This document shows, in pieces, positions 12,912-19,933 of a stretch of DNA of 64,000 nt. The notes under the pieces were generated by a model that saw only the letters and a list, made by a program, of their open reading frames with translations, was not told where the DNA came from and did not search any database. The first letter of the stretch is position 1; every line of letters begins with the position of its first letter. The DNA is from Anaspis maculata (Eukaryota > Arthropoda > Insecta > Coleoptera > Scraptiidae). Location of the stretch: NCBI GenBank assembly GCA_949128115.1, contig OX421967.1, positions 61,764,855-61,828,854 of the forward strand, written 5' to 3'. Both the position numbers and the translations under genes were made by a program.

Positions 12912-13835
12912 TCAAACAACGTCTGCTCTCGCAATCCACCCTCGATCGGGCATGCCCAAATATTTAACGTAAAGCCTCGAACCGGTTTTTTTCAAAACTT
13001 TTTCCACCAGATAGATCTCGGGATGTTTAGTTTTCTGTAGTTCTCGTTCGTAAAAACATCCCATGATCGGCGAACCCTTTAGATCTTCAATAAGATATAT
13101 AGGTGGATTGCTATTCGGTTTCACTCGTCTGATGCGAAACAGCTCCGTCGTCCAGTTGGGGGTATAACCTTTTTCAAAAAGTACTTTGTATTTACTCAGA
13201 CGTACCACATCGCCAACTTTGAATTTCGTTTTTCCGACTATTTTCAAATTTGCATATGTATCGCGGAGAACCTGTTTCTCGTTCAACACGTTAACGTCGC
13301 ACGGTTTTAAACCCGTCGTACGATGCTTTGTATTATTATATTCAGATGTTACTCTAGCCAGAAGACTATCGATCCAATTATAGCTTGCATGTAGGGTGAA
13401 GAGTTTGTAGAGTTTTGACTTAATCGTCCGAATCACTCGCTCCACGATCGCAGCTTTGATTATGCTAAATGAGTGGTAGTGATTTATTTTAAACTCTTTC
13501 ATCAGAGCTTTGAATTTTGAATTGAAAAATTCCGTCCCCTGGTCGCTCTGGATATTCTTAGGTACTCTTCCGTCGGAGTTTTCCAATATATATTTCATCG
13601 CACCTGCTACCTCGGCCATAGATTTCGACTTGAGCCCTCGAGTCCATAGATACTTTGAGAAGCAGTCAATCACGACAAGAACATATCTATATCCTCTATT
13701 ATCTCCGCTATAGTTGCCAAATTCAGCAAGATCTATTTGCCAGAGATCATCTAAACCTTTTATAATTGTTCGACGTCGATTAAATTTTCTAATTGCGGGT
13801 TTAAACAGCTCATCAACTATCTGTTTTTTCTCCAT
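12912..13835 (-). CDS. INT: Polinton integrase (DDE, retroviral-type) with C-terminal chromo-like domain
   Basis: This is an intact 307-aa frame starting at an ATG at 13835. It inserts the linear transposon into the host chromosome, giving the 6-bp duplication seen at the ends. The RNase H-fold catalytic triad is visible: D35 (in WQIDLAEF), D98 (in QSDQGTEFF) and E132 (in AIVERVIRT), a D-D-33-E arrangement. An N-terminal basic stretch (residues 14-27) precedes the core. The C-terminal third has an SH3-like stretch (about 205-260) and a chromo-like tail from about 275 (YLVEKVL...YVKYLG...WIARADVV), which in Polintons may guide chromatin targeting. A classical HHCC zinc finger is not seen. Three 30-bp direct repeats lie just upstream. 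It is complete and probably functional. Confidence 0.93.
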   Translation of the reverse strand: MEKKQIVDELFKPAIRKFNRRRTIIKGLDDLWQIDLAEFGNYSGDNRGYRYVLVVIDCFSKYLWTRGLKSKSMAEVAGAMKYILENSDGRVPKNIQSDQGTEFFNSKFKALMKEFKINHYHSFSIIKAAIVERVIRTIKSKLYKLFTLHASYNWIDSLLARVTSEYNNTKHRTTGLKPCDVNVLNEKQVLRDTYANLKIVGKTKFKVGDVVRLSKYKVLFEKGYTPNWTTELFRIRRVKPNSNPPIYLIEDLKGSPIMGCFYERELQKTKHPEIYLVEKVLKKTGSRLYVKYLGMPDRGWIARADVV

Positions 13836-13867
13836 CTCGACGTATTTTAAAGACGCTGCTTACGTCA

Positions 13868-13960
13868 GAGGCTGTTCGAAAGCGTCTGAACAGGTCGATA
13901 CTTGTTCGGACGTGTCTAAACAAGTCTAAACTTGTTCGAACGTGTCTGAGCAGCACAATA
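13868..13960 (-). promoter_or_regulatory. Three ~30-bp direct repeats upstream of the integrase
   Basis: Units beginning CTTGTTCGRACGTGTCTRA start at 13872, 13901 and 13931 (spacing 29-30 bp). They lie 37-120 bp upstream of the integrase ATG. No TATA/initiator pair at the usual distance was found for the integrase, unlike the capsid genes, so these repeats may be its control region. That role is inferred from position only. Confidence 0.5.
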
Positions 13961-14031
13961 CATGCAATGAGGAACATGCCGTTGAGGTGCGCGTAGCGCA
14001 CACGTGTTCATTCAACACCTGTGGAATGCTT

Positions 14032-14385
14032 CTACTCGTCCGAGGATGTGACAGGTCGATTACTAATTAGCATAATTCTCTTATTGAGGATGTCGGCAAG
14101 ATTCAATATGTTCTTAATTTCTTCATCGGCTAGGCGCTGTGCTTCTCGAACGGTTTCAATTTCACCCTGCAATTCCGTAATAGTTTTAAGCAGCTGGTCA
14201 ATCACAAATTGCTTCGTTGCACAGTCGGTACTCTTCTCAGGATATTTGATGTTTGACAGGCGGCGGTTTTCCCAATCAATATCACCCTTTTCCGTTAATT
14301 TGAAATATTTTCGGCACTGTTGGCGTTGAGCAGCAGAAGCGGATTTTGTTCTTGATATCGTTCGTCCAAACTTGTCTATAGACAT
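14032..14385 (-). CDS. Small fibre-like coiled-coil protein, copy 1 (117 aa)
   Basis: This is an intact frame from an ATG at 14385. It is a paralogue of the neighbouring 106-aa protein: both begin MS[IV]DKFGR, share a Tyr-Phe-Lys segment, and share the block IDWE.R.L.N.KYPE....DCATKQFV (residues ~36-62 here). The N...P....D..TK..V pattern resembles the repeat of many phage tail-fibre and receptor-binding proteins. The C-terminal half (about 65-105) has heptad-like Leu/Ile spacing, suggesting an oligomeric coiled coil. A spike or fibre-like role on a virion is an inference; a structural accessory role is equally possible. A TATA-like TATATAC (14426-14420) and CCAGTA initiator (14396-14391) lie upstream. 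Confidence 0.65.
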   Translation of the reverse strand: MSIDKFGRTISRTKSASAAQRQQCRKYFKLTEKGDIDWENRRLSNIKYPEKSTDCATKQFVIDQLLKTITELQGEIETVREAQRLADEEIKNILNLADILNKRIMLISNRPVTSSDE

Positions 14386-14426
14386 TTCTATACTGGCAGC
14401 TAATCACTATATAGTGTGGGTATATA

Positions 14427-14747
14427 TCATGTATTTGTTTTTCTATTGATGATATCTAATAAAATATTGATCTTCCTAACATGCTCGGCCATCAAAGTGG
14501 ATGCTTCGCGCATTTCACCAATTTCGCCGCGCATATCTTTATCAAGCTCTCCGATATTATTAAGCACAAATTGTTTTGTAGCACAGTCAGACTCTTCCTC
14601 AGGATATTTGACGTTAGTCAGCTTTCGCTCTTCCCAGTCGATAACCCCTCCATTCCCCCCTATTTTAAAGTAGTGCTGATGTTGGACGTGTGTTAGAGCA
14701 CTGGCTGATGATGCTGCAAAGGATCGGCCAAACTTATCCACGGACAT
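14427..14747 (-). CDS. Small fibre-like coiled-coil protein, copy 2 (106 aa)
   Basis: The first in-frame ATG is at 14747; the codon at 14753 is GTG, and starting at 14747 aligns the N-terminus MSVDKFGRS with MSIDKFGRT of the neighbour. The conserved block IDWEERKLTNVKYPE...DCATKQFV (about residues 35-62) and a following helical, heptad-like segment match copy 1. The two genes are adjacent on the same strand with about 40 bp between copy 2's stop and copy 1's ATG, so they arose by tandem duplication. Divergence is considerable outside the core block, suggesting an old duplication kept by selection. Function is unknown; the shared block resembles a phage tail-fibre motif. Confidence 0.65.
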   Translation of the reverse strand: MSVDKFGRSFAASSASALTHVQHQHYFKIGGNGGVIDWEERKLTNVKYPEEESDCATKQFVLNNIGELDKDMRGEIGEMREASTLMAEHVRKINILLDIINRKTNT

Positions 14748-14774
14748 TTTCACGCTATCGCAGTCTGCTGAATC

Positions 14775-15956
14775 TTAGTATATTATATTAGCTTCTCTCA
14801 GTTCTTCCTCGATGAACAATATCTCGTCTGATACTGAGCTGTTTCCTGCCTGACGTGAACCGTGAAGCAGTATCAAGCGGTCTATGAGCTCGTTCGGGTC
14901 ATTCCAGAATTTATATTCAACAGGTTTTTCAGAATACTGTAAATACTTCATTCCACTTCCTGAAGACGGATTCAGTATAGGTTTAATAACACGCGTGTAC
15001 TTATAACCCTTGCTTGCTTTAAGACGTCCTGTTGATGAAAAACCGTCTCTAGCAACGTTGGTTAGATGAAGAATCTGACCATATTTTCTCAGATCCATGT
15101 TGTTATAAACTATAGGACGTTTCAAAAATATTAGCTCATATAGCCCAGGAGTTGCTTTAAATCGCTGGCCTTGGATGTGAATATCTGATGTTTTTTCTTC
15201 GATATTGATAGGAGTGTTTCCCATAAGGAGTTCTCCTGATACAGCTAACGGTCCATACATTCTGTCATACTCTGCATCTGCAGAGGTGTTCATGAATTCT
15301 CTAACTTGTCGCAGTAAGGGCGTTTCTCCAGTGAATGTAAAATCAGATTTGGAAACGGTAAATGAGGGTGCCTCTCCAATTCTAGCTTTATCAGCGGCAG
15401 CCACAGCGGCATTATCGTCATCGATAACTTCACGAACATCACCATCTGCACGTTCATCATTATCAGCATCATCACCGGTATAGATCGTGGATAAGGATGG
15501 TTGAGGAGTTGAAGCTAGTGAGGAAGTGGATTGCTGGGTTGATAAATTTTTCAAAAATGATGATAGCCGGGTGCTCGTCCGCGGTGTCGATGATACAGGC
15601 GGGGCGAAGCGCCTACGAACGTTACGAGCTGATGTCTGAGGTGTTGGTGATAGTGGCAGATGGGTTGGCGACTGGGATGGCTGTGTCGGAGGCGTAGGAG
15701 TTGGAAGATGGATATTTTTGCTCATTTTTTCCAGCGGCTCAATTATCGGCTGCATCGCCTTTCTCACGCCTGCATTCATATCGAGATCGCGTGATTTTAA
15801 CATTAAAAACTTTTGACGCACATTTTTTCTGGCTGCGATTACGCGCTTCTTCAGCTTAATTTCATCGGCAGTCTTCATACTGGTGAAAGATTTATTGGAA
15901 ACTAACTTGGCGCTCGCCTGCCGCGGCTTATATATACTTTTTGGGATAAATGACAT
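14775..15956 (-). CDS. DUF8207-type Polinton protein, 393 aa
   Basis: This is an intact frame from an ATG at 15956. The N-terminal 80 residues are basic and helical, followed by a Pro/Ser/Thr-rich linker (about 83-165) and an acidic Asp-rich patch (about 165-185). The C-terminal 160 residues (from about YDRMYGPL) carry the features of a family common as orphan genes in insect genomes: an ATPGLYELIF motif, an HLTN motif, a KYxRVIKPIL-like block, and the ending WNDPNELIDRL...EELREANIIY. I recall this family as DUF8207; its biochemical role is unknown. Sitting among capsid genes it may be a virion core or scaffold protein, which is inference. The basic N-terminus would fit nucleic-acid contact. 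Confidence 0.75.
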   Translation of the reverse strand: MSFIPKSIYKPRQASAKLVSNKSFTSMKTADEIKLKKRVIAARKNVRQKFLMLKSRDLDMNAGVRKAMQPIIEPLEKMSKNIHLPTPTPPTQPSQSPTHLPLSPTPQTSARNVRRRFAPPVSSTPRTSTRLSSFLKNLSTQQSTSSLASTPQPSLSTIYTGDDADNDERADGDVREVIDDDNAAVAAADKARIGEAPSFTVSKSDFTFTGETPLLRQVREFMNTSADAEYDRMYGPLAVSGELLMGNTPINIEEKTSDIHIQGQRFKATPGLYELIFLKRPIVYNNMDLRKYGQILHLTNVARDGFSSTGRLKASKGYKYTRVIKPILNPSSGSGMKYLQYSEKPVEYKFWNDPNELIDRLILLHGSRQAGNSSVSDEILFIEEELREANIIY

Positions 15957-15989
15957 GGGAATAAAACAAACAAATCAGCTATCTCGAAT

Positions 15990-16484
15990 TTATTCTGGAA
16001 GTAAATTGATCAACCAATTATAAAGTAGCATGCAATTATTTAAAGAACAGATACAGGTTTTCAAGAAATGGTGATTACATGACGGTAATATCTTATCAAA
16101 TTTTAACATTCTATCATCTCTTGCAACATCCACAATTTTAATACATAATTCATTATCATAACATCTTCCAATAATTTCCTCGATGAAGGCCTTCTTCTGA
16201 TATCCTTTCACAAAAATAATATCCACGTTGGAAGCCATGTGGTGTACTAAGGAGTAGATTTCTTCATATGGAATATCCCCATCGCTGTATCTGAGCCCGT
16301 GATATTTATTCTCCAGATACCTCGCATTTTTCTTGCTCCTCCGGTCTAATGCTGCGAATGGTTTGGGTGGCTTCAGGTGATAGTGTCCGAAATTCTCACT
16401 TCCGTATCCTTTAACGTATGTGATTTCCTTTGCAACAAATTCCGGGATATTGAAGCCCTGTATATCAACGGCGAGGAATTTCAT
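15990..16484 (-). CDS. Conserved Polinton protein, 164 aa, possible nuclease-like fold
   Basis: This is an intact frame from an ATG at 16484. It belongs to a family I know as uncharacterised proteins near Polinton capsid genes in insects and cnidarians: VDIQGFNIPEFVAKEI at the N-terminus, HYHLKPPKPF, YLENKYHGLRYSDGDIPYEEI, and DIIFVKGYQKKAFIEEI. The VDIQGF start (D7) and alternating hydrophobic strands recall an RNase H-like or exonuclease-like core, but a full set of acidic catalytic residues is not obvious, so activity is uncertain. The stop codon (15990-15992) overlaps AATAAA on the minus strand (15994-15989). A possible promoter (TCATTC initiator at 16530-16525, AATAAAG about 30 bp before it) lies upstream. 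Confidence 0.65.
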   Translation of the reverse strand: MKFLAVDIQGFNIPEFVAKEITYVKGYGSENFGHYHLKPPKPFAALDRRSKKNARYLENKYHGLRYSDGDIPYEEIYSLVHHMASNVDIIFVKGYQKKAFIEEIIGRCYDNELCIKIVDVARDDRMLKFDKILPSCNHHFLKTCICSLNNCMLLYNWLINLLPE

Positions 16485-16559
16485 GATAGCGGTGTAGATG
16501 TTCGTGCGCAGGATGTATGTGAGCGAATGACGAAAAGAGACGCCGTTGTTTATGCTTTA

Positions 16560-17789
16560 TTATTGAATTTCTCTAACCGTGCCGAGTAATGGTGAATATT
16601 CCACAATTTTCTCATGAATAATTAAAGCATATGCTCTGGTGTTTGCAGGGAAATTAACTTCTGATTCAAACGAGAGTTTCACATCCACAGCAGACGACTG
16701 GATTGCGTCAGCTTGTTTCGTGCTATCGATTATGAAGATTGCATTATTCGTAAACGATGTGAAGGATAGAATCGGGTCTGCGATCATTTTCCCGGTGAAA
16801 TTTCTAGCAAAGTCGGTATAGCTCTGATACGCCTCAGCAAATTTCGAATTAGCAAAGTCGAAATTCTGATTTTCAAATGGGTAGCGAACGCTGTTTAGCA
16901 GAAGATGCACGTTGCGTATCCCAATGTTATCAAATATTGCAGCACTCTGGTCGGCACTTTCCCGGCGATTGGTTTGATATCCTGCAATGACTCCGACCAC
17001 TTTCTCCACTCTTAATGCAGTCTTCAGAGACCAATTTTCCTTATTGGTGGTTCTTAACGCAGGCAATTCGTGCAATTCATAGACTCTGTAGGGGATTTTG
17101 AAAGTCGTACCATCACCGATGCTTTTCAGCAATTCCAGCTTGATCTCATCACTGGGATATACGTGTAGCACTTTGAGAGCGATTTTCTGAATTTCGATGG
17201 TTGCTCGACTCGTCCCGGTACTTGTATAGCAGTCGGTATCCGAGCGATGTCTCACAAGCCGAATTTTATGTCTACCCATCAGAACTCGTGGATAATCGTT
17301 GAAGAGGTTGAAAATGAACCAAAGAGGGATTCTCAAGCAAAATCTCCGGTTGATTCGGTTGAACGTTACGCATCCGGCACCGTTTGGATACCATCCAGAC
17401 GCTGCTAGTGCCTCGGTCTCTCCCTTACCGTAGCATGCTAATGCTCGCATGCTAGTTGCGATCCCCGGGTCACGCACCACCTCCAGCTCATGGCCGTTTA
17501 ATTCATATGAGATCCTATCAAATAGGAACATACCACAATTATTTGACAGAACACATACACCTCCAGCCCCTCCAACCTCCTCACCCGTCGGTGCAAACAC
17601 GCATTCGAGTGAGAGATATGCTTCACGAAAGTCTATGAGCGCATCTTGTTGATTTATGGCGATTTCGATTTCGTCATTATGGGCAAAAGCACTTGTTTGT
17701 GGCTGGTATGTATGCCCTTCTTCCCGCCATATGCTCTCATCCAAGATTGGGTCGTTGAAAATATTTAGCTTGCTTGCTATCGCGGACAT
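16560..17789 (-). CDS. MCP: Major capsid protein candidate (double jelly-roll type), 409 aa
   Basis: This is an intact frame from an ATG at 17789. The sequence matches what I recognise as the insect Polinton double jelly-roll family: WREEGHTYQPQTSAFAHNDE near the N-terminus, INQQDALIDFREAYLSLE, and a beta-rich body with alternating hydrophobic residues throughout. Such proteins form pseudo-hexameric capsomers in adenovirus-like particles. Its neighbours (protease, minor capsid candidate, packaging ATPase) support this. Upstream lie TATAAAA (17886-17880) and a CCAGTT initiator (17856-17851), giving a leader of about 65 nt. The stop TAA overlaps AATAAA (minus strand 16562-16557). The assignment rests on recalled family resemblance and gene order; a structure prediction would settle it. 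Confidence 0.8.
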   Translation of the reverse strand: MSAIASKLNIFNDPILDESIWREEGHTYQPQTSAFAHNDEIEIAINQQDALIDFREAYLSLECVFAPTGEEVGGAGGVCVLSNNCGMFLFDRISYELNGHELEVVRDPGIATSMRALACYGKGETEALAASGWYPNGAGCVTFNRINRRFCLRIPLWFIFNLFNDYPRVLMGRHKIRLVRHRSDTDCYTSTGTSRATIEIQKIALKVLHVYPSDEIKLELLKSIGDGTTFKIPYRVYELHELPALRTTNKENWSLKTALRVEKVVGVIAGYQTNRRESADQSAAIFDNIGIRNVHLLLNSVRYPFENQNFDFANSKFAEAYQSYTDFARNFTGKMIADPILSFTSFTNNAIFIIDSTKQADAIQSSAVDVKLSFESEVNFPANTRAYALIIHEKIVEYSPLLGTVREIQ

Positions 17790-17850
17790 TATAGCCTAAA
17801 GATCGAAGTCTCAGAATTCGATCGAGTGTTACCTTCGGAGCGTTCACTCT

Positions 17851-17886
17851 AACTGGTTTGGACGGTTGTGTGATCGTGCTTTTATA
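17851..17886 (-). promoter_or_regulatory. Core promoter of the major capsid gene
   Basis: On the minus strand, TATAAAA at 17886-17880 is followed 32 bp later by a CCAGTT initiator (A at 17854). This spacing is typical of arthropod Pol II promoters. The ATG follows at 17789. Confidence 0.6.
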
Positions 17887-17893
17887 GCAGCAA

Positions 17894-18607
17894 TCAAATA
17901 CTAAGCCCATCTTTTTTTAGTACTAGTCGAATTACAATTTCCTCTCCTCTCAAATTCACAAGGTTCGAATTTTGGTCGATGATTCTCAGCGAAATATTAT
18001 TAATATAATGCTGATTACTCAGCGGGAGATAGATGGGATTAGATGGTTCGATGTTTATTGAAAACCCCGGATCAACCGTTGGAGAAAACTCATAGATCGT
18101 GTGCGACGGGCTGCTGCTATAATATGAACCACTTATTATATTACACTCAACTCGAATGGTCGCGATGGACGTAATATTCACCGTTATGTCCGAAAAATGA
18201 GCTTTATATGCAGGAAGGACTTTTTTTGAAAATCCCAATAATGACCCGATACTATCCTCTTGCTCAAAATCGATTTCGAATTTAGATTTCACTTCACACT
18301 TTAGCGTATTGTTGTTAGGCTTGAGTGTAAAAGATTCGGCGCTCCCTAGGGAGTTCTGAATAAATCTCTCGATATCAGAAATTTCGTATGAACCAGTTGG
18401 AAGCGATATGTTTTTGTAATCAGTATGGCTAGGTGGTTTATAATAAAACCTATTATTTACACCCTCTTGAACGTTAGGGATGCTGTTGAAGGTGTATAAA
18501 CCAATCAGTGCTAGCGAGTATTCGTATCTGGAGTCGAGCTCGATCACCGGATGAAAGTCCGCACTCAGCTGGGACGATGAACCTTTCAGCGTGAAGGTTT
18601 TAGACAT
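17894..18607 (-). CDS. mCP: Minor capsid (penton-like) protein candidate, 237 aa
   Basis: The first ATG is at 18607; the frame is open upstream to a GTG at 18619, but a TCAGTC initiator sits at 18613-18608, so 18607 is the likely start, with a leader of only about 4 nt. The protein begins MSKTFTLKG and contains a block around YSLALIGLYTFNSIPNV, then FYYKPPS and LPTGSYEISDIERFI, a pattern I associate with the Polinton minor (penton) capsid protein with a single jelly-roll fold. The rest is beta-rich and ends EEIVIRLVLKKDG. It lies between the major capsid and protease genes, as expected for a morphogenesis module. Assignment is by recalled family and context. Confidence 0.7.
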   Translation of the reverse strand: MSKTFTLKGSSSQLSADFHPVIELDSRYEYSLALIGLYTFNSIPNVQEGVNNRFYYKPPSHTDYKNISLPTGSYEISDIERFIQNSLGSAESFTLKPNNNTLKCEVKSKFEIDFEQEDSIGSLLGFSKKVLPAYKAHFSDITVNITSIATIRVECNIISGSYYSSSPSHTIYEFSPTVDPGFSINIEPSNPIYLPLSNQHYINNISLRIIDQNSNLVNLRGEEIVIRLVLKKDGLSI

Positions 18608-18641
18608 GACTGAGAACACCTGCTTCAGCGCATGTATTTAA
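18608..18641 (-). promoter_or_regulatory. Core promoter of the minor capsid gene, ~4-nt leader
   Basis: On the minus strand, TTAAATA (18641-18635) is followed 30 bp later by TCAGTC (18613-18608), whose A at 18611 is four bases before the ATG at 18607. An mRNA starting there would be nearly leaderless. Confidence 0.55.
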
Positions 18642-18683
18642 CGACTAGGGGTTATGGAGACGAGTGAGAACAATTTATCACAT

Positions 18684-19064
18684 TCACATGTATTTATTGA
18701 TTAAAAATTCTAAACATAGATGACCACAATTGTAGGTATTGAATTTCTGACATGCATCGTAATTAAAGTAAATTTTACAACCATTTCCGAGATATTTTAC
18801 CAGCTCCGGCGGCGGTTTCAAGCTTCCAAAGCTATCGAAATAGTGTACGGTGTTCAGACTCTTGCGATAAGCTACCCAATGAGTTCCGACGCCCTCTGAC
18901 GTATCCAAGTTAACGATGCCTGATTCATGCTTGCGAACGGGATGTGTAATAGCACCTAACTCATCTCGCATGAATACTCCTCGAAAATGTGGAATATTGA
19001 ATTCCTCAGCATATTTCAATATATCCGCGTCAGTTAATGCTCTCTTGGGCAGCTTCTTTATTAG
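18684..19064 (-). CDS. PRO: Adenain-like cysteine protease, likely expressed by -1 frameshift
   Basis: This is a capsid-maturation protease of the adenovirus/Ulp1 (C5/C48) type. Counting from the TTG codon at 19019 as residue 1, the catalytic residues are H47 (GTHWVAY), D62 (YFDSFG), Q91 and C98 (NCGH). The reading frame is open from 19166 down to the TGA at 18684, but contains no ATG until residue 17, which lies inside the conserved HFRGVFMRDEL block. A protein starting there would lack the conserved N-terminal segment. The frame overlaps the end of the PLA2-like gene in the -1 register, and a slippery heptamer lies at the junction, so this is most simply the C-terminal part of a frameshift fusion. 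About 126 residues follow the slip site. Alternatives: a non-AUG start (TTG 19019 or CTG upstream), or a one-base indel in a once-continuous gene. Confidence 0.85.
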   Translation of the reverse strand, partial: LIKKLPKRALTDADILKYAEEFNIPHFRGVFMRDELGAITHPVRKHESGIVNLDTSEGVGTHWVAYRKSLNTVHYFDSFGSLKPPPELVKYLGNGCKIYFNYDACQKFNTYNCGHLCLEFLINKYM

Positions 19065-19933
19065 TTTTTTGTATCGATAGTGCAGAAGATCCCATATCCT
19101 GAACGATGCTTTCTTAAATAGATTCCCCGGCCCATGGCTATGGCCTCCATTTGCCTGTTGTGACGTTCACTTTCTTGAAGACGTTTTCGACCGTCTTTAG
19201 CTTCTAGAATTGTTTTCGTGATCGCAGCAGCACCTCCGCCTAAAGCTCCGATAGCTGATAATGCTGCGAATATAGGTATCAGCGGTAGGAATCCCCCGCT
19301 TTTCGGGAGAGGTAATATCCGAGGCGTCCTGATACGCGGCCGTCCTCCGGCTTCTTTAATGATGCGACGAGCTGCATGAAGGGATTTTTCCGAAATATTT
19401 CTTAAATCTTCGGAATTCCGGATTCTATGGTGCTGAATGAGTTTTTTCAACGGATCTATGAGAACTTTCCGGAATGCAACCTTCCTTTCCAGCTCGACAC
19501 CTGTCTTCCTCTGTTTCACCCTTTCCTTCTTTCTCACCAGCTCCGCGGCATCATTCTTTCTCTTCTTCTCGAGATCTAACCGTCTCTTTTGCACACCCAT
19601 GCCCAATTTTCGTTTGACCTTCATGATGTTAGTGGTAAACCATGCGGCGGTCCTCTCTCCAATCGGAACGTCTTTCGACTTCACTATCTCCCAAGCTCGA
19701 TTCTCTAGAATTTTATCGGATAAATGTCGATCAGACAGCTTTTTCGAAATCGAATATGATATGTCGTGGGATCTAGCAGCCTGATCTAATCGGTTCACAC
19801 CAGGATCCCCGCGTTTCAACCGCTTATGCAGCTTGGTACCGGGGCCTAGATATTGATAGCCCGGAACGTGGAGTTCGAACGGTAGGTTGTTTATTATATT
19901 ATTAACCAGACCATCACCTTTGAAAGCCTGCAT
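19061..19933 (-). CDS. Phospholipase-A2-like virion protein with hydrophobic segment, 290 aa
   Basis: This is an intact frame from an ATG at 19933 to a TAA at 19061-19063. The N-terminus carries the parvovirus-VP1-type PLA2 signature: YLGPG (28-32, calcium loop), then D50QAARSHD57 with the catalytic His-Asp pair at 56-57. A very basic helical region (about 104-175) follows, then a Pro-rich stretch and a hydrophobic Gly/Ala segment (213-235) that could enter a membrane, then a short C-terminal GRGIYL/SGYGIF motif pair. Such proteins are thought to help non-enveloped particles cross the endosomal membrane; that role here is inferred from the family. Its 3' end holds the slippery heptamer AAAAAAC immediately before the stop, and AATAAA (19062-19057) overlaps the stop. 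Confidence 0.82.
   Translation of the reverse strand: MQAFKGDGLVNNIINNLPFELHVPGYQYLGPGTKLHKRLKRGDPGVNRLDQAARSHDISYSISKKLSDRHLSDKILENRAWEIVKSKDVPIGERTAAWFTTNIMKVKRKLGMGVQKRRLDLEKKRKNDAAELVRKKERVKQRKTGVELERKVAFRKVLIDPLKKLIQHHRIRNSEDLRNISEKSLHAARRIIKEAGGRPRIRTPRILPLPKSGGFLPLIPIFAALSAIGALGGGAAAITKTILEAKDGRKRLQESERHNRQMEAIAMGRGIYLRKHRSGYGIFCTIDTKN
19064..19070 (-). promoter_or_regulatory. Candidate -1 ribosomal frameshift site (A AAA AAC, then UAA)
   Basis: In the PLA2-like reading frame the last codons are ACA AAA AAC TAA, so the heptamer A-AAA-AAC fits the X XXY YYZ rule exactly, with the stop as the next codon. A slip of -1 moves ribosomes into the open protease frame. An RNA hairpin with an 11-bp stem and one bulge lies at 18991-19026. 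Its loop AUGCU can pair with an upstream AGCAU (19035-19045 area), giving a possible H-type pseudoknot. It begins more than 20 nt after the heptamer, farther than the usual 5-9 nt, so the stimulator is uncertain. Confidence 0.6.

Noticed and set aside
12912..13835. Integrase as part of an LTR retrotransposon
   Set aside because: No reverse transcriptase, RNase H or LTRs are nearby; the surrounding genes and terminal repeats are those of a Polinton.
18684..19019. Protease starting at 19019 as an ordinary gene
   Set aside because: The codon at 19019 is TTG and conserved sequence continues upstream in frame; a frameshift fusion or non-AUG start explains the data better.
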